Counted from the first letter of the stretch, positions 27,058-36,494 are shown. The stretch is DNA of 64,000 nt from JBBCJR01 sp037190805 (GCA_037190805.1 JBBCJR010000014.1:1-64000); one strand, 5' to 3'. Made by a program: numbers and translations. Notes: a model not told the origin generated them from the sequence alone.

Positions 27058-28137
27058 ATGCCCCTCTTTGATCCAATCAGGTTAGGTTCCCTTGCACTTC
27101 CGAACCGTATCGTCATGCCCCCGATGGGGCGTGCGCGCGCTGACGAAGCCCGGACGCCCACCCCTGTCATGGCCCGCTATTACGCGCAGCGTGCTACGGC
27201 CGGACTGATCATCGCTGAAGGCGCGCAGGTCTCGCCGTTCAGCGTCAGCCGACCTGGGTCGACGGCCATTCACAGCGCCGCGCAAGTCGCTGGCTGGCGA
27301 CAGGTGACGGATGCCGTCCACGCCGCGGGAGGACGGATTTTTCAGCAGCTGAGCCATCACGGACGCCGCGTGCTGGTGTCGCGCCTTCCCAAAGGGCAAT
27401 GGCCGGTGGCGCCATCGCCTATCGCCGCGCGAGGCACCCTGCCCGGCCTTCATGGGCAGGAGAGCTTCGCCGTTCCCCAGCCGCTGAGCATTGCCGGCAT
27501 CAAAGAGCTGATCAGGCAATATGGCAGGGCTGCCATCAATGCCAACGACGCCGGCTTTGATGGGGTCGAGGTGCATGCGGCCAGCGCCCTGCTGATCGAT
27601 CAGTTCCTGCGCGACGCGACCAACCGACGCACCGATCAATATGGTGGCCCTATCCCCAATCGTGCACGGTTCCTGCTCGAGGTAATCGACGAGATTGCCG
27701 CTCACATTGGCGCCGATCGCATCGGCGTACGATTGTCGCCGCATTTCCACGGCGACGGCATCGGCGATTCGGATCCTGCCGCCCTCTTCGAATATGTTGC
27801 CCGCGCATTGGGTGCGCGCAAGATTGCCTATCTGCACCTCGTGGAGCCGGCTGAAACACCCGGCGATCAACGCCTGGCTCCCTTGTTGCGCCAGGCCTTT
27901 GGTGGTCCGCTCATCTTATGCGGCGACTTGACCGCAGCGACGGCGGAGCAAGCTCTCGGGACAGGGGCGGCCGATCTGGCTGCATTCGGGCGACCGTTCA
28001 TCGCCAATCCGGATCTTGTCGACCGTTTGCGCCGCGGCGCCGCGTGGAGCGTCGCCGAGCCATCGAAATTCTACGAGGGCGGCGAGCACGGCTACGTCGA
28101 TTACCCGGCTTTGCAGGAAGAGGAGAAGGTTGCCTGA
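27058..28137 (+). CDS. Old Yellow Enzyme-family FMN oxidoreductase
   Basis: 359-residue TIM-barrel flavoprotein of the NemA/OYE group. FMN-binding landmarks include LPNRIVMPPMGRARAD near the start, LIDQFLRDATNRRTDQYGG in the middle and GRPFIANPDL near the end. The substrate-anion-binding pair His-Asn (HxxN) is His173 followed by Ser176 (VEVHAASALL), so the second residue is substituted. OYEs reduce activated alkenes, nitro groups and nitrate esters with NADPH. The gene starts 33 bases after the monooxygenase and likely shares its transcript; it may process the oxygenated or desulfurised product. Confidence 0.82.
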   Translation: MPLFDPIRLGSLALPNRIVMPPMGRARADEARTPTPVMARYYAQRATAGLIIAEGAQVSPFSVSRPGSTAIHSAAQVAGWRQVTDAVHAAGGRIFQQLSHHGRRVLVSRLPKGQWPVAPSPIAARGTLPGLHGQESFAVPQPLSIAGIKELIRQYGRAAINANDAGFDGVEVHAASALLIDQFLRDATNRRTDQYGGPIPNRARFLLEVIDEIAAHIGADRIGVRLSPHFHGDGIGDSDPAALFEYVARALGARKIAYLHLVEPAETPGDQRLAPLLRQAFGGPLILCGDLTAATAEQALGTGAADLAAFGRPFIANPDLVDRLRRGAAWSVAEPSKFYEGGEHGYVDYPALQEEEKVA

Positions 28138-28289
28138 CAGCTCTTTCTCCAGAAATTCTCTCGATCAGTGCCCGTATTGATCGCTGCAGCGCTCAAAACA
28201 ATCTGAACGAGTAGCAACAAACTAAAATCAAATAATTCTGATCCGCTTTTGCGGAGGGAGAGGCTTTACCTAAATTCGGGGTGAGAACA

Positions 28290-30524
28290 ATGTTTGATAA
28301 TCTAAAACTCAATGCTTCTCTGGCGCCGATCGCCATTCTGACGAGCGCATCTTTCATTCCGTCGGCCTTCGCGGATACAGCCGCAGTCGACGGACTGGCA
28401 GCCGCAATTGCCCTCAGTTCCGCGGCCACGGATGCCGACATCGTCGTCACCGCGCAGCGGCGGCAGGAGAACATCCAGGACGTGCCCCTGGCCATCACCG
28501 CCGTCTCCGGCGACCGGCTGGACCGCAACGGTCTGCGTGATGCCAGCGAAATTGCGCTGTTCGTGCCCAACTTCAACGCTCAGCCGTCAGGTCGCACCTC
28601 GCCCCGCTGGTTCTTGCGCGGTGTCGGCGTCGCCGACGGCACGACCTCGCCGATCGGCATCTATCTGGATGATGTTTATCTCAGCAACACGCTGATCACG
28701 AACTTTCCGCTGTTCGACGTCGAGCGCGTTGAAGTCTTGCGCGGCCCGCAGGGCACATTGTGGGGCAAGAACACCACCGCGGGTGCGATCAACTACATCT
28801 CGAAGAAGCCGAGCTTCACGCCCGGCGGCTTCCTCAATCTTCAATATGGCAACTTCGACACCAAGACGGTCATCGCCGCCTATGGCGGACCGGTCAGTGA
28901 CAAGGTGGCTTTCCGGGTGGCGCTGAACGGCGACTTCACCAATGGCTACAGCAAGAACGAATATGACGGCACGCCGGTGGGCAAGACCAATCAGGTCGGC
29001 ATTCGTACCCAGCTCTTGTATCGTCCAGACGATAGCACCGACATTCTGGCGAACTATCACTACAATAATTTCGATTCACCCTACGCTAATCAGGTCAATG
29101 GCGGGATCAGCACCCTGCCCGACGGATCGAACGGCTTCGGTTACGTTTTCCCTGATCGCGGCCCGGATTATTTCAACTCGATCGGCCCGGCATTCTATCG
29201 CATCGAACATCAGGGCGGCTTCCTGAATATCAGCAGGGCGCTCGGCGATCTGACCCTGGTCTCGATCACTGCGCTGGATCATCTGGATTCCTCCAGTCAG
29301 ACGGGAACATTCGTTCCCCAGCAGCAGTCGCGCAGCCGTTCGCAGGTCAAGGACACGCAGGTCAGCCAGGAATTGCGGCTGTCTTCGTCCAAGGACAATC
29401 GCCTCAGCTGGATCATCGGCGCACACTTCTTCGATGAGAAGCTGGAAGGCAGCGGCGCCACGGCGATCCTGCCGGGCACGCGTACGCCAACCGTTCAGCA
29501 GATCAGCTACCGCACGCGGATCAAAAGCTATGCCGGGTTCCTGAGCACAACCTACAAGATCACCGATGCCTTCCAGTTGACTGGCGGCATTCGCGTCACG
29601 CACGAGAAAAAAACCAACAATCTTCGCACCGTCGCGGGCGTCGCCCCCGTAACCTTCTCGGACCCGGGCCAGTTCTGGCTGCCCAATGCCGTGTCGACAC
29701 CGCTGGCGGTTGTCGCGCAGCAGGATGCCAGCCGCTCCTGGACCGCAGTGACTTATGACGTCACCCCGGAACTGGAACTGAGTTCGAACGCGCGTGTCTA
29801 TGTGCGCTATGCAAAGGGCTTCAAGTCGGGCGGCTTCAACAATACAGCCGCCAATCAGGCCGCCGTTACGATCGTCAATCCCGAGACCATCAAGGACATC
29901 GAAGGCGGCATCAAGACCGAATGGTTTAATCGCCGCCTGATCGCCAACCTGGCGGCGTTCAATTACGACTACAACGATATCCAGATCAATCAGGTGACGC
30001 CCACCGGGGTTGGCGGCACGTTCGTGTCGACCATCCGAAATGCGGGCAAGGGTTATTCGCGCGGTATCGAACTGGAACTGCGGACCCGACCGACCGACAG
30101 GCTGGAAATCGACGGCAGCCTGGGCTTGCTGTGGACGAAATACACCAGGTTCCAGGTCAGCCCCACGGTCAGCGCCGCCGGTAACGAGTTCATCCGCGCG
30201 CCACGGGTTTCGGCCACTGTCGGCGCCCGTTACGAAATCCCGGTGTCGGACACCGGCAGGCTGTCGATCGCGACCGACTGGCAGTATCGCTCGAAGTTTT
30301 ACTTCAACGCCACGACCCAGACGCCGCTGTTGACCCAGCGCGACCTGCTGATCGGCAATGCGCGCCTGAGCTACGCTTTCGACGACCGCTGGGAACTGTC
30401 CGTCTTCTCCCAGAACATCACCAATCGTCGCTTCCCCACCACCGTGCTGCCCACGACCTTTGGCGCCACGACCTTCGAGGCGCCGCCGCGCACCTATGGC
30501 GCCCGGCTCTCCGTGAAACTCTGA
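28290..30524 (+). CDS. TonB-dependent outer-membrane receptor
   Basis: 744-residue receptor. Signal peptide about residues 1-30; a TonB box is in DADIVVTAQRR, followed by the plug domain (ENIQDVPLAITAVSG to VEVLRGPQGTLWGKNTTAG) and a 22-strand barrel ending in the aromatic-rich C-terminal strand (TYGARLSVKL). In sphingomonads this family takes up bulky organic molecules as well as siderophores. The placement next to a monooxygenase and desulfinase-like genes suggests uptake of the organosulfur substrate. ATG at 28290 is preferred over a GTG three codons earlier. The next gene follows after 14 bases. Confidence 0.88.
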   Translation: MFDNLKLNASLAPIAILTSASFIPSAFADTAAVDGLAAAIALSSAATDADIVVTAQRRQENIQDVPLAITAVSGDRLDRNGLRDASEIALFVPNFNAQPSGRTSPRWFLRGVGVADGTTSPIGIYLDDVYLSNTLITNFPLFDVERVEVLRGPQGTLWGKNTTAGAINYISKKPSFTPGGFLNLQYGNFDTKTVIAAYGGPVSDKVAFRVALNGDFTNGYSKNEYDGTPVGKTNQVGIRTQLLYRPDDSTDILANYHYNNFDSPYANQVNGGISTLPDGSNGFGYVFPDRGPDYFNSIGPAFYRIEHQGGFLNISRALGDLTLVSITALDHLDSSSQTGTFVPQQQSRSRSQVKDTQVSQELRLSSSKDNRLSWIIGAHFFDEKLEGSGATAILPGTRTPTVQQISYRTRIKSYAGFLSTTYKITDAFQLTGGIRVTHEKKTNNLRTVAGVAPVTFSDPGQFWLPNAVSTPLAVVAQQDASRSWTAVTYDVTPELELSSNARVYVRYAKGFKSGGFNNTAANQAAVTIVNPETIKDIEGGIKTEWFNRRLIANLAAFNYDYNDIQINQVTPTGVGGTFVSTIRNAGKGYSRGIELELRTRPTDRLEIDGSLGLLWTKYTRFQVSPTVSAAGNEFIRAPRVSATVGARYEIPVSDTGRLSIATDWQYRSKFYFNATTQTPLLTQRDLLIGNARLSYAFDDRWELSVFSQNITNRRFPTTVLPTTFGATTFEAPPRTYGARLSVKL

Positions 30525-30538
30525 CCGAAGGAGCAGAT

Positions 30539-31597
30539 ATGACAAGCAAGCTCGACACGCTCTGGTACACGCGCTGCCCCGTCCCAACGGGCCTCGGCAT
30601 CGCCATCCAGCAAGGCTATCTGCACGACAGCTTCCAGGCTCAGGGCACCGAGGTGAGGTCGCTTCTGGAATCCGATCAATTCCAGACGCGCGAATCTCAC
30701 TTCAGCCACACGCTGGTGAATTCGGTGCGGCACGGCGGCAATATTCCGGCCATCAGCGCAAAGGCGCTGGGCCGGGACACCCGCCTGGTCGGCCTGTCGT
30801 GGATCGACGAGACGCAGCTGATCCTGGCCAGCCCCGAATCCGGGATCCGCACCGTCCGCGACCTCAAGGGCCGCCGTTTCGGCCTGCCCAATTGGCGTAA
30901 GGTGGAGATCGACTTCGTCCGCGCACAGGCCCTGCGCGGCCTGGAAAACGCGCTCGGCCTGGAAGGGCTTGATGTCCAGGATGTCGAGATCGTCGACCTG
31001 GATATCGACACCCACTTCAGCGACGCGCCGGCCCGCGACGTCGCCGGCACCCTCGCCTACCCCTCGCGCGAGGGCAGCCGGGCACGCGCCTCCAACGCCG
31101 AGGTGATCGCCCTGCTGCGCGGCGAGGTGGACGCCATCTTCCTGAAAGGCGCGCACGGCGCGCAGGTCGCCGACCAGTTCGGACTGGTGACGGTGATCGA
31201 CACCGGCATCCACCCCGAGCCGCTGATCCGCGCCAATAACGGCACGCCGCGCACCCTGGCGGTCGATGGCCACCTGCTGGACAATCATTTCGACGCCGTC
31301 GTCACGATCGTCGAGCAGGTCCTGCGCGCCGAAGCCTGGGCACAGGACAATCCCTCGGACGTCCGGCGCTATCTGGCGCGCGAAACCAATGCCAGCGAGT
31401 ATTGGGTCTCCGTCGCCTATGGCAAGGATGCCGAACGGAAACTGAAGACCGACCTCGACGACCTGTCGATCGTCGGCCTGCAGGACTTCACCGACTTCCT
31501 GGCACGCCATCGCTTCATTCCGCGCCGGTTCGACGTGCGCGAATGGATCGACCTGCGGCCACTGGAAGCGGCGCGGTCGACACGGCTGGCTGTCTGA
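30539..31597 (+). CDS. DszB-like sulfinate desulfinase (no signal peptide), paralogue 1
   Basis: 352-residue cytosolic protein with the type II periplasmic-binding fold used by DszB. As I recall the Rhodococcus DszB sequence, its active site is Cys27, His60, Arg70 and Gly73. Here the same elements appear: Cys13 in TRCPVP (DszB has NCPVP), His54 in SHFSH, Arg64 in VRHGGNIP (His to Arg spacing of 10 in both), and Gly66-Gly67. DszB hydrolyses 2'-hydroxybiphenyl-2-sulfinate to hydroxybiphenyl and sulfite. Automatic annotation would call this an ABC substrate-binding protein, but it lacks any export signal. GAAGGAG precedes the ATG at 30539. It sits between the TonB receptor and the exporter genes. 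Confidence 0.75.
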   Translation: MTSKLDTLWYTRCPVPTGLGIAIQQGYLHDSFQAQGTEVRSLLESDQFQTRESHFSHTLVNSVRHGGNIPAISAKALGRDTRLVGLSWIDETQLILASPESGIRTVRDLKGRRFGLPNWRKVEIDFVRAQALRGLENALGLEGLDVQDVEIVDLDIDTHFSDAPARDVAGTLAYPSREGSRARASNAEVIALLRGEVDAIFLKGAHGAQVADQFGLVTVIDTGIHPEPLIRANNGTPRTLAVDGHLLDNHFDAVVTIVEQVLRAEAWAQDNPSDVRRYLARETNASEYWVSVAYGKDAERKLKTDLDDLSIVGLQDFTDFLARHRFIPRRFDVREWIDLRPLEAARSTRLAV

Positions 31598-31602
31598 CAT
31601 CC

Positions 31603-33456
31603 ATGGCGACGGCGGCACCCCTTCCTGTCGATCGATTGTCGCCGTCGCCGGCGGACGTCCCGCCGCCTCAGCCTTCCGGCCGGGGGTTGGAGCATTCCCC
31701 GCTGCTGCGCAGCCTGCTGATCTATCGTCACATGCCGGTACGGTTCACCCTCACCGCGCTGCTGTTCGTGATCGTCAACCTCTGCCTGGTCGGCCAGCAA
31801 TGGCTTATCGGCCAGGCCGTTCACGAAGCGGGCAACGGGCAGATGATCCGCCCGTCGCCAGCCGGCGGTCTGGACTATGACCGCGCTTGGTTCTGGGCGG
31901 CGCTGCTGGTTGGGCTGGCCGCCTTTCGCACCGCCGTTCATTATGGCGCGGGATTGCTGTCGCTGGTCATCGGGCAGGAACTGCTGACCATCATCCGCGA
32001 CCGCATTCTGGTGCAGGTCCAGGCGCTGGACCTCGCCTATCACTGGCAGCACGGTGTCGGCGAGATCGTCACCCGCATGACGCGCGATGCCGACAAGCTG
32101 CGCGACGCCCTCATCAATTTCTGGCGGCAGATGTTCGAGACGGGGTTGATCGTCATCGCCTCGATCGCGTTGCTGTGCTGGTATTCGCCGTGGCTGGGCA
32201 TCGTGCCGCTGGGGCTGATGATCACCGGCATCGCCATTCTCGCCGTCCAGACCGACCGGCTGGTGGAATTGGACCGTAGAACCGGCGCCGCCTACGACCG
32301 CGTCACCCAGGACCTGTCCGAAGGCATCAACGGCATCCGGGTCATCAAGGCGTTTCACCTGGGCAATGCGCGCGCACGGCGCTTCGACGCGCAGATCGCC
32401 AGCTTCGCGCATGAGACGCAGGCCGCGCTGCGCTATGCCGCGCTGCGCGTTCCCCTGCCCCAGGCGATCATCGCCCTGGGGCATGTCTGGGTACTGGGCT
32501 ATGGCGCCCGGCTGGTGATCGAAGGCCGACTGACCGTCGGCGCCCTGGTCGCGGCGGTCCTGCTCACCAACATGCTGGTCCTGCGTGTCGAAGGCATTGG
32601 CCGGCTGATGCAGATCATCGCCGATGCCCGCGCCTCGGCGGGACGCATCTGGGAGTTTCTGGATGCTCGACCTCAGCTGGTTTCCGGCGCCCTACCGCTG
32701 CCGCGGGGTCCGCTGGGGCTAAGGCTGGACAGCGTAGCGGTAGCGGCGGCGGGTGGCAGCAACGAAACGCTGCGCGACGTCTCGCTGCTCGTGAAACCCG
32801 GCGAGATGGTGGCGCTGGTCGGCCCGACCGGGTCGGGCAAGAGCTTGCTCGCCGCGCTGCCGGCCCATTTGATCGAGGCCAGCCGCGGTTCGGTTCGCGT
32901 CGGGTCCGACGAGGATGGCTGGTGGGACGTGCGCGCGCTGAACGACAGCGCATTGCGACAGCGGGTCCATGTGCTGCCCCAGGAATCGTTTCTGTTCTCC
33001 GACACGCTGGCTGCCAACCTCAGGCTGGGGGCGCCCGATGCAAGTGACGCGGACTTGCTCGAAGCGTTGCGTATCGCCGCTGCCGACGATCTGATCGAAC
33101 GGTTGGAAGACGGATTGCAGACCCGTGTCGGCGATCGCGGCGTCACGTTGTCGGGTGGCCAGCGACAACGCATCTGCCTCGCCCGCGCGCTGCTGTCGAA
33201 TGCCGACATACTGATACTGGACGACGCCACGAGCGCACTCGATGCGCGGACCGAGCGCACCGTCATCGGCAATATCCGTGCATTGCGCACGAACGCGTCG
33301 CGCCCGGTGGCCATGCTGGTGGTCTCGAGCCGCCTGTCCACCGTGCTGATGGCGGACCGGGTGCTGATGCTGGGCGAAGGTCGCATCCTTGCCGAGGGCA
33401 GCCACGCCGATCTGGTGCGCGGCAACCGCGGCTATCGCGATCTGATGGGGATTTGA
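31603..33456 (+). CDS. ABC exporter half-transporter A (degenerate site subunit)
   Basis: 617-residue type IV ABC exporter subunit with six membrane segments (about residues 40-330) and a C-terminal ATPase. Walker A is GPTGSGKS and the signature LSGGQRQR is intact, but the catalytic Glu after Walker B is Asp (LILDDATSALD) and the H-loop His is Ser (VSSRLST). This is the asymmetric pattern of the non-catalytic half in heterodimeric exporters such as TM287/288. The ATG at 31603 starts six bases after the desulfinase stop; the readable upstream extension lies inside that gene. The partner starts one base after this stop. Confidence 0.85.
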   Translation: MATAAPLPVDRLSPSPADVPPPQPSGRGLEHSPLLRSLLIYRHMPVRFTLTALLFVIVNLCLVGQQWLIGQAVHEAGNGQMIRPSPAGGLDYDRAWFWAALLVGLAAFRTAVHYGAGLLSLVIGQELLTIIRDRILVQVQALDLAYHWQHGVGEIVTRMTRDADKLRDALINFWRQMFETGLIVIASIALLCWYSPWLGIVPLGLMITGIAILAVQTDRLVELDRRTGAAYDRVTQDLSEGINGIRVIKAFHLGNARARRFDAQIASFAHETQAALRYAALRVPLPQAIIALGHVWVLGYGARLVIEGRLTVGALVAAVLLTNMLVLRVEGIGRLMQIIADARASAGRIWEFLDARPQLVSGALPLPRGPLGLRLDSVAVAAAGGSNETLRDVSLLVKPGEMVALVGPTGSGKSLLAALPAHLIEASRGSVRVGSDEDGWWDVRALNDSALRQRVHVLPQESFLFSDTLAANLRLGAPDASDADLLEALRIAAADDLIERLEDGLQTRVGDRGVTLSGGQRQRICLARALLSNADILILDDATSALDARTERTVIGNIRALRTNASRPVAMLVVSSRLSTVLMADRVLMLGEGRILAEGSHADLVRGNRGYRDLMGI

Positions 33457-33457
33457 G

Positions 33458-35365
33458 ATGACGGCCCCCTTCATCGGCGACACGCCCCTGTCGGACATCG
33501 AGCTGGAGGAGCGCTTCGCCAAGCAATCTCTGGATCGCGGCATCTTCACCCGGCTGCTGCCGCTGCTAGCGCCGGTTCGCGGTGCCATCGCGGCGCTGAT
33601 CGGTATCGAGTTGGCGCAGGTCGCCGTCATCTTCCTGCGTCCGTTGCTGATCGGGCTGGTAATCGATCAGGGGCTGGGCGGACGTTTGGGCGGAGGGCCG
33701 ATCGACCGCGCCGTGATCGGCTGGGCGTGCCTGGGCCTGGCCATGACCTGGATCGCCCGTTTCGCGCTGGGCGGCGTATCTCAGCAGCTTGCCGGCACCG
33801 CGGCGATCCGTGTGCTGAACGGCCTCAGGTCGCAGGTCTTCGCCCATGTCCAGGCGCTGAGCATCAGCTATTTCGACCGCGCCAAGGCGGGGCGGATCAT
33901 CTCGCGGGTCGATCGGGACGTTGACGTCCTAGAACCCTTGCTGATCCAGGGGCCACCGGAGTTTCTGTCGGCCGTTCTGCGGCTGGTGATCGCGGCTATC
34001 CTGTTGTGGATCATCGCGCCGCCCCTGCTGCTCGGCTTGCTTGGCATCGTACCGGTGCTGGTGATCGCCACCATCGTCTTCAAACGCGTCTCGCAGCGCA
34101 GCTTCGCGCGATCAGCGGAGAATCGCAGTCGCTTCACCGCCCATCTGGTCGAAACCATTTCCGGCGTGCGCCTGATCAAGCAGGCGGGGCGGGAGCAGGC
34201 CAATCGGGAGCGCTATGGAGAGCTGCTCGACGATTTCAACAATTCCCTGATTTATGGATCGGTCCGGTCAGGCTGGTTCGCGCCCTTCACAGGACTGTTG
34301 ACCACGATCGCCATGGTCGCGGTGCTGATTGTCGGCGCACGCGGCATCGCACTGGAAACGCTGACCTTGGGTCAGCTGGCGCAGAGCCTGTTCTATGTGT
34401 TCCTGTTCCTCGCTCCGCTGCAGGAATTTGGCGACCTGTTCGAACGCTACGCCAATGGCACGGCATGCGCGCAACGCATCTTCCTGCTGCTGGATACCGG
34501 GCCGGAGATCGCCGACCATGAGCAGGCGATCGACCTCGATCACGTGCATGGTGAGGTGGAGTTTCGCGACGTCCACTTCGCCTATGACCCGCGCCAGGAA
34601 CGGCCGGTGCTGCGCGATCTGTCGCTGCGCATCGCCAAGGGCGAGCAGCTGGCCATCGTCGGCCCGACCGGCCATGGCAAGAGCACACTCGTTCAGCTTC
34701 TGACGCGCTTCTACGATGTCGGCAGAGGCGCGGTGCTGGTCGATGGTCGCGACGTGCGCACGCTGTCCGAACGCAGCCTGCGCCGCCATGTCGGCGTGGT
34801 GTTGCAGGACAATGTCCTGTTCGGCGGCACCATCCTCGACAATCTCCGCCTTGCCCGGCCGGAGGCTTCGGACGAAGAGTTGATCGCTGCCTCGCGCGAC
34901 CTCGGGGCGGACGAGATTCTCGGTTCCCTTCCATTCGGTTATGCCACGGAAGTCGGGCCGCTGGGCGCGCATCTCAGTCACGGTCAACGCCAGCTCGTCT
35001 GTCTGGTGAGGGCGTTCGTCGCCGATCCCGCCATCCTTGTTCTGGACGAGGCGACATCGGCGGTCGACGTGCAGACGGAACGGCGCATCCAGGCCGCGCT
35101 TCGCCGGCTGTGCGAAGGCCGCACCGCGATCATCATCGCGCACCGGCTTGCCACGATCCGCGAGGCGGACCGCATCGCCGTGGTCCGCGACGGCACGATC
35201 GTCGAACTGGGCACCCATAACGACCTGATAATGCAGAGCGGCCTCTATGCCGCGCTGCAAACATCCTATCAGGAAAGCATTCTGGGAAGCGAAAATGACA
35301 ATAACACCGAACGCAGCAACTTAACAGGAAAGGATAATGACCTGGAAAAGAATGCAGCACGATAA
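33458..35365 (+). CDS. ABC exporter half-transporter B (catalytic site subunit)
   Basis: 635-residue exporter subunit with six membrane segments and an ATPase domain. Walker A GPTGHGKST, the catalytic Glu (ILVLDEATSAVD) and the H-loop His (IAHRLAT) are intact, while the signature is altered to LSHGQRQ. That complements partner A: one composite nucleotide site is fully consensus and the other is degenerate, as expected for a heterodimer. The pair would export a hydrophobic or amphipathic compound. It lies between two DszB-like genes, which suggests efflux of a desulfurised product or of a toxic substrate. Confidence 0.88.
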   Translation: MTAPFIGDTPLSDIELEERFAKQSLDRGIFTRLLPLLAPVRGAIAALIGIELAQVAVIFLRPLLIGLVIDQGLGGRLGGGPIDRAVIGWACLGLAMTWIARFALGGVSQQLAGTAAIRVLNGLRSQVFAHVQALSISYFDRAKAGRIISRVDRDVDVLEPLLIQGPPEFLSAVLRLVIAAILLWIIAPPLLLGLLGIVPVLVIATIVFKRVSQRSFARSAENRSRFTAHLVETISGVRLIKQAGREQANRERYGELLDDFNNSLIYGSVRSGWFAPFTGLLTTIAMVAVLIVGARGIALETLTLGQLAQSLFYVFLFLAPLQEFGDLFERYANGTACAQRIFLLLDTGPEIADHEQAIDLDHVHGEVEFRDVHFAYDPRQERPVLRDLSLRIAKGEQLAIVGPTGHGKSTLVQLLTRFYDVGRGAVLVDGRDVRTLSERSLRRHVGVVLQDNVLFGGTILDNLRLARPEASDEELIAASRDLGADEILGSLPFGYATEVGPLGAHLSHGQRQLVCLVRAFVADPAILVLDEATSAVDVQTERRIQAALRRLCEGRTAIIIAHRLATIREADRIAVVRDGTIVELGTHNDLIMQSGLYAALQTSYQESILGSENDNNTERSNLTGKDNDLEKNAAR

Positions 35366-35395
35366 AAGATCATATGGGTTTTATTGGAGGTTATC

Positions 35396-36481
35396 ATGAC
35401 GAATATTTCGCCACTCGACACCATCTGGTTCACCCGCTGCGCCGGCGGCGGACGCGGCGGCGTGCCGATCGCATCGGGTATCGCCTACAAACTGGGCTGG
35501 CTGCAGGAAGAATTCGGCCGCGACGGGCTGAACCTGTTGACGCTGCAGGAAGATGCCGGCCCGGAATTACAGCATAACCATTATGATCATGACCTCACCA
35601 ACCTCATCCGCGAGGGCGGCAACCTCTACTCGATCCCGGCCAAGGCGCAGGGCGCGCGGACGCGCCTGATCGGCCTGACGTGGATCGACGAGGGTCAGTC
35701 GATCATCGTGCGGCCCGACTCCGACATCCGCTCGGCCAAGGACCTCGCAGGCCGGCGCCTCGCGCTGCCGGTGTTCCGCGCGGAAGACATCGCCGAAAAT
35801 CGTCGGGGTCGCAGCATCACGCGGCTGAGCAGCCTGCATGGCTATAAGGGCGCGCTGGCTTCGGCCGGCCTCACCCTGGACGATGCGCAGTTGGTCGAAG
35901 TCGGTTCGCCGGACGATCAGGGCGAAATCACCTGGCGCTATGGCGGGTGGCAGCAGAGCTTCGATGCGCTGCTGAGCGGCGAAGTGGACGCGGCCTATGT
36001 CAAGGGCGGCGCCGCCGCCGATGGTGCGCGCGATCAGGGGCTGGTCGTCGGCATCGACCTCGACAAGCTGCCCGAAAAGCGCTTCCGCGTGAACAATGGC
36101 ACGCCCCGTCCGGTGACGGTGCATCAGGACCTGCTCGACAACCATTTCGACGTGCTGGTGCGCTTTCTGGTGCAGACGCTACGGGCGGCCGAATGGTCCA
36201 AGTCGAACCTGGAGGGCGTGCGCCAGATCCTGCAGTCGGAGACGGGCGCGACAGCCGAAGGCGTCGCCGCCGCCTATCGCGATGGCTTCCACCTGTCGCT
36301 GGCCCCGGACCTCTCGGACGAACGGCTGACGCTGTTCCGGCAGCAGAAGGATTTCCTGCTGACCTATGGCGTCCTCGATCGCGACTTCGATTTTGACGAC
36401 TGGATAGACCGCCGGCCGCTGGAGGAGGCCCATCGCCGCCTTAAGACCCTTGGCGACCTGAAACTGGTGGCCGCCGCATAG
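35396..36481 (+). CDS. DszB-like sulfinate desulfinase (no signal peptide), paralogue 2
   Basis: 361-residue paralogue of the protein at 30539-31597. The active-site-like positions are Cys15 (FTRCAGGG), His62 (HNHYDHD), Arg72 and Gly74-Gly75 (IREGGNLYSIP), again with His-to-Arg spacing of 10. The CPVP sequence around the Cys is replaced by CAGGGRGG, so the pocket should differ. Both paralogues share NNGTPR and LLDNHFD stretches in the second lobe. TTGGAGG precedes the ATG at 35396 by five bases; a TTG inside this ribosome site is not used. It follows the exporter genes by 30 bases and is followed by two strong hairpins. Confidence 0.72.
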   Translation: MTNISPLDTIWFTRCAGGGRGGVPIASGIAYKLGWLQEEFGRDGLNLLTLQEDAGPELQHNHYDHDLTNLIREGGNLYSIPAKAQGARTRLIGLTWIDEGQSIIVRPDSDIRSAKDLAGRRLALPVFRAEDIAENRRGRSITRLSSLHGYKGALASAGLTLDDAQLVEVGSPDDQGEITWRYGGWQQSFDALLSGEVDAAYVKGGAAADGARDQGLVVGIDLDKLPEKRFRVNNGTPRPVTVHQDLLDNHFDVLVRFLVQTLRAAEWSKSNLEGVRQILQSETGATAEGVAAAYRDGFHLSLAPDLSDERLTLFRQQKDFLLTYGVLDRDFDFDDWIDRRPLEEAHRRLKTLGDLKLVAAA

Positions 36482-36494
36482 AATCGTGACCAAA

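Noticed and set aside
28242..28255. TCCGC-TTTT-GCGGA hairpin upstream of the TonB receptor gene
   Set aside because: Only five base pairs and no T-run; may be chance, no regulatory claim is supported.
30539..31597. Annotation as a periplasmic ABC substrate-binding protein
   Set aside because: No signal peptide or lipobox, no adjacent importer genes on the same strand, and a DszB-like Cys/His/Arg/Gly-Gly set.
35384..35395. Start of the second desulfinase-like gene at TTG 35384
   Set aside because: This TTG is part of the TTGGAGG ribosome site; ATG 35396 has ideal spacing.
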